The notes under the pieces were generated by a model. It was given only the letters and a program-made list of their open reading frames with translations, did not search any database and was not told the origin of the DNA. A program made the position numbers and the translations under genes. DNA of 64,000 nucleotides from Rhodobacteraceae bacterium (ex Bugula neritina AB1) (lineage in GTDB: Bacteria > Pseudomonadota > Alphaproteobacteria > Rhodobacterales > Rhodobacteraceae), in the NCBI GenBank assembly GCA_001730095.1, contig MDLF01000048.1:1-64000 (forward strand), written 5' to 3'. Within the stretch, counting starts at the first letter, position 1; each line of letters starts with the position of its first letter. Below, piece by piece: positions 59,742-64,000 of this stretch.

Positions 59742-62372
59742 TCAGGAAACGGCGTCTTTCAGTTTGTAGAGCATTTCCAGTGCTTCACGTGGGGACAGGT
59801 CGTCCGGCTGGATGCTCTCCAACAGCGCCTCGGCTGGAGATGGGCCAGTAGGGGTCTTCGGCTGCGGCGGCGGGGCCGCTGCAAAGAGCGGCAGATCGTC
59901 AATCTGGATCTTGGTGCCCCCCTCGCGGCTGCCCTGCTCCAGCATGTCGAGTACATCACGGGCGCGGGCAACAACCGATGCGGGGAGACCGGCAAGCTGG
60001 GCGACCTGTACACCATAGGAACGGTCGGCGGCGCCTTTGCGGACCTCGTGCAGAAAGATGACTTCACCCTCCCACTCTCTCACTGCAACAGTGGCATTTT
60101 CGACGCCTTCAAGCTTGCCGGCGAGCTGTGTCAGCTCGTGGTAGTGGGTGGCAAACAGCGCGCGGGAGCGGTTGATCTCATGCAAGTGTTCGAGCGTTGC
60201 CCAGGCAATTGACAGGCCATCATAGGTGGCTGTGCCCCGGCCAATTTCATCGAGGATCACCAGGGCACGGTCATCGGCCTGATTCAAAATGGCGGCGGTT
60301 TCGACCATTTCCACCATAAAAGTGGAGCGGCCACGGGCCAGGTCATCAGAGGCGCCGACACGGCTGAACAACTGGCTGATCAAGCCGATATGAGCGGCCT
60401 CAGCCGGGACATAGCTGCCCATCTGGGCAAGCAGAGCAATCAGTGCGTTCTGGCGCAGGAAGGTGGATTTACCGGCCATGTTCGGACCGGTGAGCAGCCA
60501 GACCGCGGCGCCGTCTTGAGCAGTAAGATCGCAGTCGTTGGCTACAAACGCTTCGCCGCCTTGCTGGCGCAAAGCCTGTTCCACCACCGGGTGGCGGCCG
60601 CCCTCCACGTGAAAGGCGCGGCTGGTGTCGACCTTTGGTCGGGTCCAGTTTTCTGCGCGTGACAGATCAGCAAGCCCTGTCAGAAGATCCAGTTCTGCCA
60701 AACCGCGAGCGGCAGTGTTGAGCCGGGCCGCGCAGTCCAGAATTGAGCTAGAAAGCCTTGTATAGAGCCGCTTTTCGATCTCCAGTGCCAAATTGCCTGC
60801 ATTCAGGATACGGGTTTCGATCTCGCTGAGCTCCACTGTGGTGAACCGCACCTGATTGGCTGTGGTCTGGCGGTGGATATAGGTTTCGTTCAGCGGCGGA
60901 GACATCATCTTATCCGCGTGAGTTGCGGTGGTTTCGATGAAATATCCCAGCACATTGTTGTGCTTTATCTTCAGCGAAGTCACGCCAGTGTGTTCGGCAT
61001 ATTGTTTCTGCATCGAGGCAATGACCGAGCGGCCCTCGTCGCGCAGGGTGCGGGCCTCGTCCAGTTCGAGGTCATAGCCGGCAGCAATGAATCCGCCGTC
61101 GCGTGCCATCAGCGGAGGCTCTGCCACAAGCGACGCGTCCAGCAGTGACAGCAGATCGTCGAACCCCCGCAGATCTGACAGAGCGGAGGACATGAGCTCC
61201 GGCAGCTCCATCCCGACACATAGATCCGCAATGGCTTCTGCCTGGCACAGGCCGTTGCGGATGGCGGCGAGGTCACGAGGACCGCCGCGTTCCAGCGCCA
61301 AACGGGACAGGGCGCGGTCGAGATCAGGTGTCTTGCGCAGGGCAGACCGGAGATCTTCAGCAGTTCGGTTGTGCACTACTGCAAAATCTAGGGCAGCCAG
61401 CCGCCGGTGTATTGTCTCCAGATTCCGGGACGGGCTGGACAGGCGTTGTTCCAGCAGGCGGGCACCACCGGGGGTGACGGTGCGGTCCACCACTGACAGA
61501 AGCGAGCCGGCACGGCCTCCGGAGAGGGACCGGGTCAGTTCCAGATTACGGCGGGTTGCTGCATCAATCTGGACCACCCGGTCCTGGGCTTCCTGCTGCG
61601 GCGGTTGCAACAGCGGCAGTTTGCCCTTCTGGGTGATTTCCAGATAGTCGATCAGCGCGCCCATGGCAGAGACTTCTGCGCGGGTGAAAGTTCCGAAACC
61701 GTCCAGGGCGCTGACGTTGAACAGCCTGCAGATGCGTTTCTCTGCTGCGGTGCTGTCAAAGCTGGCTTTGCCCAGCGGGGTCAACGGAATCTTGTATTCA
61801 TCAGCCAGTGGCAGCGCGGCGTCATAGGCGGGGCCGTCGGCGACGATTAGTTCGGAAGGGGCAAGGCGGGCGAGTTCCGGAGACAGGCGGACGCGGGCAA
61901 CCGGCATCACGTGAAACGCGCCTGTGGAGATGTCGGCCCAGGCAAGAGCGGCCTCATCCCGCAGTTCGGAATAAGAGACCAGGAAGTTGTGGCGGCGTGC
62001 TTCCAACAGGGAATCTTCGGTCAGGGTGCCAGGGGTCACCAGCCGCACCACATCGCGTTTGACCACGGACTTGGAGCCGCGTTTCTTGGCCTCAGCGGGG
62101 CTTTCCAGCTGCTCACCGACGGCGACACGGAAACCTTTACGGATCAGGGTCAGCAAATAGCCTTCGGCGGCATGAACCGGCACGCCGCACATGGGGATGT
62201 CTTCTCCGTTGTGTTTGCCGCGTTTGGTCAGCGCGATGTCCAGAGCCTCTGCCGCATTTACGGCGTCTTCAAAGAACATCTCGTAGAAATCGCCCATCCG
62301 GTAGAACAGGAGCGCATCCGCGTGTGCTTCCTTGATTTCGAGATACTGCGCCATCATGGGCGTTACGGTCAT
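59742..62372 (-). CDS. mutS: DNA mismatch repair protein MutS
   Basis: The 876-residue protein has the mismatch-contact motif LLFYRMGDFYEMFFEDA (Phe-X-Glu reader; here GDFYEMFF), the connector and lever domains, and the ATPase core with Walker A LLTGPNMAGKSTFLRQ (about 617-632), STFMVEMVETAAIL, VILDEIGRGTATYDG and ATHYHEL. It detects mispairs and recruits MutL. I start at the ATG at 62372 (MTVTPMMAQYLEIKEAH); the frame opens at 62405. It converges with grpE. Confidence 0.97.
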   Translation of the reverse strand: MTVTPMMAQYLEIKEAHADALLFYRMGDFYEMFFEDAVNAAEALDIALTKRGKHNGEDIPMCGVPVHAAEGYLLTLIRKGFRVAVGEQLESPAEAKKRGSKSVVKRDVVRLVTPGTLTEDSLLEARRHNFLVSYSELRDEAALAWADISTGAFHVMPVARVRLSPELARLAPSELIVADGPAYDAALPLADEYKIPLTPLGKASFDSTAAEKRICRLFNVSALDGFGTFTRAEVSAMGALIDYLEITQKGKLPLLQPPQQEAQDRVVQIDAATRRNLELTRSLSGGRAGSLLSVVDRTVTPGGARLLEQRLSSPSRNLETIHRRLAALDFAVVHNRTAEDLRSALRKTPDLDRALSRLALERGGPRDLAAIRNGLCQAEAIADLCVGMELPELMSSALSDLRGFDDLLSLLDASLVAEPPLMARDGGFIAAGYDLELDEARTLRDEGRSVIASMQKQYAEHTGVTSLKIKHNNVLGYFIETTATHADKMMSPPLNETYIHRQTTANQVRFTTVELSEIETRILNAGNLALEIEKRLYTRLSSSILDCAARLNTAARGLAELDLLTGLADLSRAENWTRPKVDTSRAFHVEGGRHPVVEQALRQQGGEAFVANDCDLTAQDGAAVWLLTGPNMAGKSTFLRQNALIALLAQMGSYVPAEAAHIGLISQLFSRVGASDDLARGRSTFMVEMVETAAILNQADDRALVILDEIGRGTATYDGLSIAWATLEHLHEINRSRALFATHYHELTQLAGKLEGVENATVAVREWEGEVIFLHEVRKGAADRSYGVQVAQLAGLPASVVARARDVLDMLEQGSREGGTKIQIDDLPLFAAAPPPQPKTPTGPSPAEALLESIQPDDLSPREALEMLYKLKDAVS

Positions 62373-62442
62373 TGAAGGTCCCCCGGGGTCGTCGTTGCAA
62401 GACATTTACAATGGGGGGAGTCCGAGGGAAACCCGGATGTGG

Positions 62443-62467
62443 CTGCCGCCGGGCGGACCGGCGGCAG
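62443..62467. terminator. Perfect 10-bp hairpin after the flagellin gene
   Basis: CTGCCGCCGG-gcgga-CCGGCGGCAG begins 7 bases after the flagellin stop on its strand. It lacks a T-run, so it may stall polymerase or protect the mRNA end. Confidence 0.5.
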
Positions 62468-62474
62468 GCTGTTG

Positions 62475-63308
62475 TCAGTAGAGGTTGCGCAGTGTGTCTG
62501 GCATAGAGTTAGCGATGGAGAGTGATACGGTGCTCAGTTGCTGTTGCGCCTGCAAAGCGCGCCACTGAGCCGCAGCCTCTTCCATGCTTGTGTCGATCAT
62601 TGAACTGACACCACGGGTGAGGGCATCCGACTGTTTGCTGACATAATCACCTTGGCCAGCCAGCTGATTGGCACTGGATCCCAGCGCTGCCGCGCCTTCG
62701 ATTGCATAGGCCAGAAAACCTTCGATTTCTCCCAGAGCCGTCAAGGCGCTGGCGCCATCGGTGATTGCGGTGCGGCCGCCGAGATCGAACAGTGGGCTGC
62801 CTTCGAAGTCGACGCCGTCAACGTTCAGGGTGTTCAGGCTGCCGTCACTGGAGATTGCAGATGGTACTGTCAGCCCGGTGCCGCCGCCTCCGTCGACGTC
62901 TGTTTTCAGAAGATTCACTCCGTTAAAGTCAGAAGACGAGATGATTGAGTTTATCTGTTCCGTCTTCTCGGCCATGGCGGCCTCGTACTTGCTGAAGTCG
63001 CCCATGCCGCTGCTGGCCATGATGGCCAATGACCGCATTTCTGTCAGGGTATCGGTAATCTGTTCCGCCCCGGCTGACGCAACCGCGACTGTTGCTTCGC
63101 CCAGCGACAAAGAGTCCGACACCGAGCTCAGGCCGGAAATGTCGGAGTTCATCAGTTCGGAGATCGCCCACAGCGCTGCATTGTCTTGCGCTGAATTAAC
63201 GTTTTGGCCAGTGGAAATGCTGTCTTGCGTTTGGCCGAGCTGAGAGTTCACTCCGCCCAATGTTTGCAAGGCTACCATTGCCCCGGAATTGTTGTGGAAG
63301 CTTATCAT
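62475..63308 (-). CDS. Flagellin-like protein
   Basis: The 277-residue protein has both flagellin ends: N-terminal ALQTLGGVNSQLGQTQDSISTGQNVNSAQDNAALWAISELMNSDI and C-terminal LQAQQQLSTVSLSIANSMPDTLRNLY, joined by a short, low-complexity middle (DGGGGTGLTVPS). The D0/D1 core is present but the outer domain is small, as in FljK-type flagellins of this family. No other flagellar gene is near, so it is an isolated copy, and N-terminal INTN-like residues differ from the usual (MISFHNNSGAM). It may be a minor filament protein. Confidence 0.85.
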   Translation of the reverse strand: MISFHNNSGAMVALQTLGGVNSQLGQTQDSISTGQNVNSAQDNAALWAISELMNSDISGLSSVSDSLSLGEATVAVASAGAEQITDTLTEMRSLAIMASSGMGDFSKYEAAMAEKTEQINSIISSSDFNGVNLLKTDVDGGGGTGLTVPSAISSDGSLNTLNVDGVDFEGSPLFDLGGRTAITDGASALTALGEIEGFLAYAIEGAAALGSSANQLAGQGDYVSKQSDALTRGVSSMIDTSMEEAAAQWRALQAQQQLSTVSLSIANSMPDTLRNLY

Positions 63309-63605
63309 TCCTCACTTTTCCTTTGATCCTATGCCCTTTTCGGGCGGACAAACGCCGTTCTGACTGTTGCTTGCAGGTCCCTGACTTTTTGACCTCAGCG
63401 CCACCTGGACGCCAGGTGCGTGTTAATACCTATTAAGAAACTACAGCATTCTGCGGTCTACTTTTAGACGAAATCTTGACGGAAATTATCGCCTTTTAGC
63501 CGCATTTTTCTAAAATCTGACGATACAGATTCTTGAAACCGCGGATTGAGAGGCGCCCTGGGCTGGGCTAAGACAGACGGCGACGAGGAGAGGACACAAA
63601 ACCAA
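63309..63605. other. Divergent spacer between flagellin and malic enzyme genes
   Basis: No gene is seen. CACCTGG-acg-CCAGGTG (63402-63418) is a perfect 7-bp inverted repeat, and TTAA-N6-TTAA at 63423-63436 is one base short of a CtrA box. Both lie on the flagellin side and could regulate it. Confidence 0.4.
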
Positions 63606-64000
63606 ATGCCCAAGAACAAGATCACCGACGAAGAAGCCCTGGCGTTTCACATGGCGCCATCCCCGGGCAAATGGGAGATCAATGCCACTGTCCCAATGAC
63701 CACGCAAAGGGACCTGTCGCTGGCATATTCTCCGGGCGTTGCGGTTCCCTGCGAGGCCATCGCACAGAATCCTGAAACAGCCTATGACTATACCAACAAA
63801 GGCAACCTAGTTGCGGTGATCTCGAACGGCACGGCTGTCTTGGGTCTGGGCAATTTGGGCGCCTTGGGTTCCAAGCCGGTGATGGAAGGCAAATCCGTTC
63901 TGTTCAAACGGTTCGCCGATGTGAACTCGATCGATATCGAATTGGACACGGAAGATCCTGACAAGTTCATCGAAGCGGTCAAGCTGATGGGGCCAACCTT
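63606..64000 (+). CDS. maeB: NADP-dependent malic enzyme, N-terminal part (cut by window edge)
   Basis: From the ATG at 63606 (GGAGAGG upstream) the frame is open to the window end: 131 codons reading NKITDEEALAFHMAPSPGKWEI, TTQRDLSLAYSPGVAVPCEAI, NKGNLVAVISNGTAVLGLGNLGALGSKPVMEGKSVLFKRF. This matches the N-terminal domain of MaeB-type enzymes, which decarboxylate malate to pyruvate and usually carry a C-terminal phosphotransacetylase-like domain, outside this window. The conserved Tyr (SLAYSPGV) and Lys (SKPVMEGK) are present. Confidence 0.93.
   Translation, partial: MPKNKITDEEALAFHMAPSPGKWEINATVPMTTQRDLSLAYSPGVAVPCEAIAQNPETAYDYTNKGNLVAVISNGTAVLGLGNLGALGSKPVMEGKSVLFKRFADVNSIDIELDTEDPDKFIEAVKLMGPT

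Noticed and set aside
61905-61920. Additional parS near mutS (TCACGTGAAAC)
   Set aside because: Only one half matches; the palindrome is broken, and similar partial CACGTG strings near 59775 and 60605 are also imperfect.
1-64000. CRISPR arrays, rRNA or tRNA genes
   Set aside because: No regularly spaced repeats, conserved rRNA stretches or tRNA cloverleaf with GTTCGA-type arm was found on reading through.

Overview
The window looks like the replication-origin region of the main chromosome of a marine Rhodobacteraceae (Roseobacter group) bacterium. This rests on gene order and protein style: regBA/senC next to ahcY, divL-position gene-tsaE-amgK-murU-addBA-trxA, hslVU, secB/dnaQ/coaE/aroE/maf, hemJ-rho-mnmE-mnmG-rsmG-parA-parB, hemW-rdgB-rph and hrcA-grpE, all typical of this family. 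A genus (Leisingera, Phaeobacter or Ruegeria would fit) cannot be fixed by eye. No rRNA, tRNA or CRISPR was seen.

Accessory left part, about 1-20.1 kb. A leftward operon starting at 8896 encodes a PLP class III aminotransferase-fold enzyme, a CoA-acylating aldehyde dehydrogenase, a complete set of bacterial microcompartment (BMC) shell proteins (two BMC-T, one BMC-H, one BMC-P), a 139-residue protein with a possible cargo or scaffold role, and then two tandem flavin-dependent sarcosine/dimethylglycine dehydrogenase-like proteins (the second runs off the left edge). A divergent DeoR-type regulator sits at its head. Further right, past an IS110-type transposase, is a second leftward operon: a tetrahydrofolate-binding GcvT protein fused to DUF1989, and a glycine betaine-type ABC importer. 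A divergent LacI regulator faces three palindromic operators. Decayed IS3 and DUF899 fragments close this part. Together the blocks suggest import and demethylation of N-methylated amines, with an aldehyde made from an amine and oxidised to acyl-CoA inside a protein shell. The true substrate is not known. No B12 or glycyl-radical signature enzyme, alcohol dehydrogenase or phosphotransacylase is seen, but the operon may continue to the left.

Core part, 20.1-47.2 kb. This holds ahcY, an HD phosphohydrolase, the redox two-component system RegB/RegA with SenC, a PAS protein in the position of divL behind a full CtrA box, tsaE-amgK-murU-addB-addA (a tightly overlapping operon), trxA, twin Lin0512 proteins, hslVU, cell-envelope genes (mltA, Tim44-domain, fxsA), secB, and the leftward block maf-aroE-coaE-dnaQ.

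Origin and right part. The 410-bp gap at 47.2-47.6 kb carries several DnaA-box-like sequences and an AT-rich stretch where flanking genes diverge, so it is a good oriC candidate. Rightwards come hemJ, rho, mnmE, mnmG, rsmG, parA and parB. Two perfect parS sites lie in this block, one of them spanning the GTG start of mnmG. hemW-rdgB-rph, hrcA-grpE, mutS, a lone short flagellin and the start of a malic enzyme gene finish the window.
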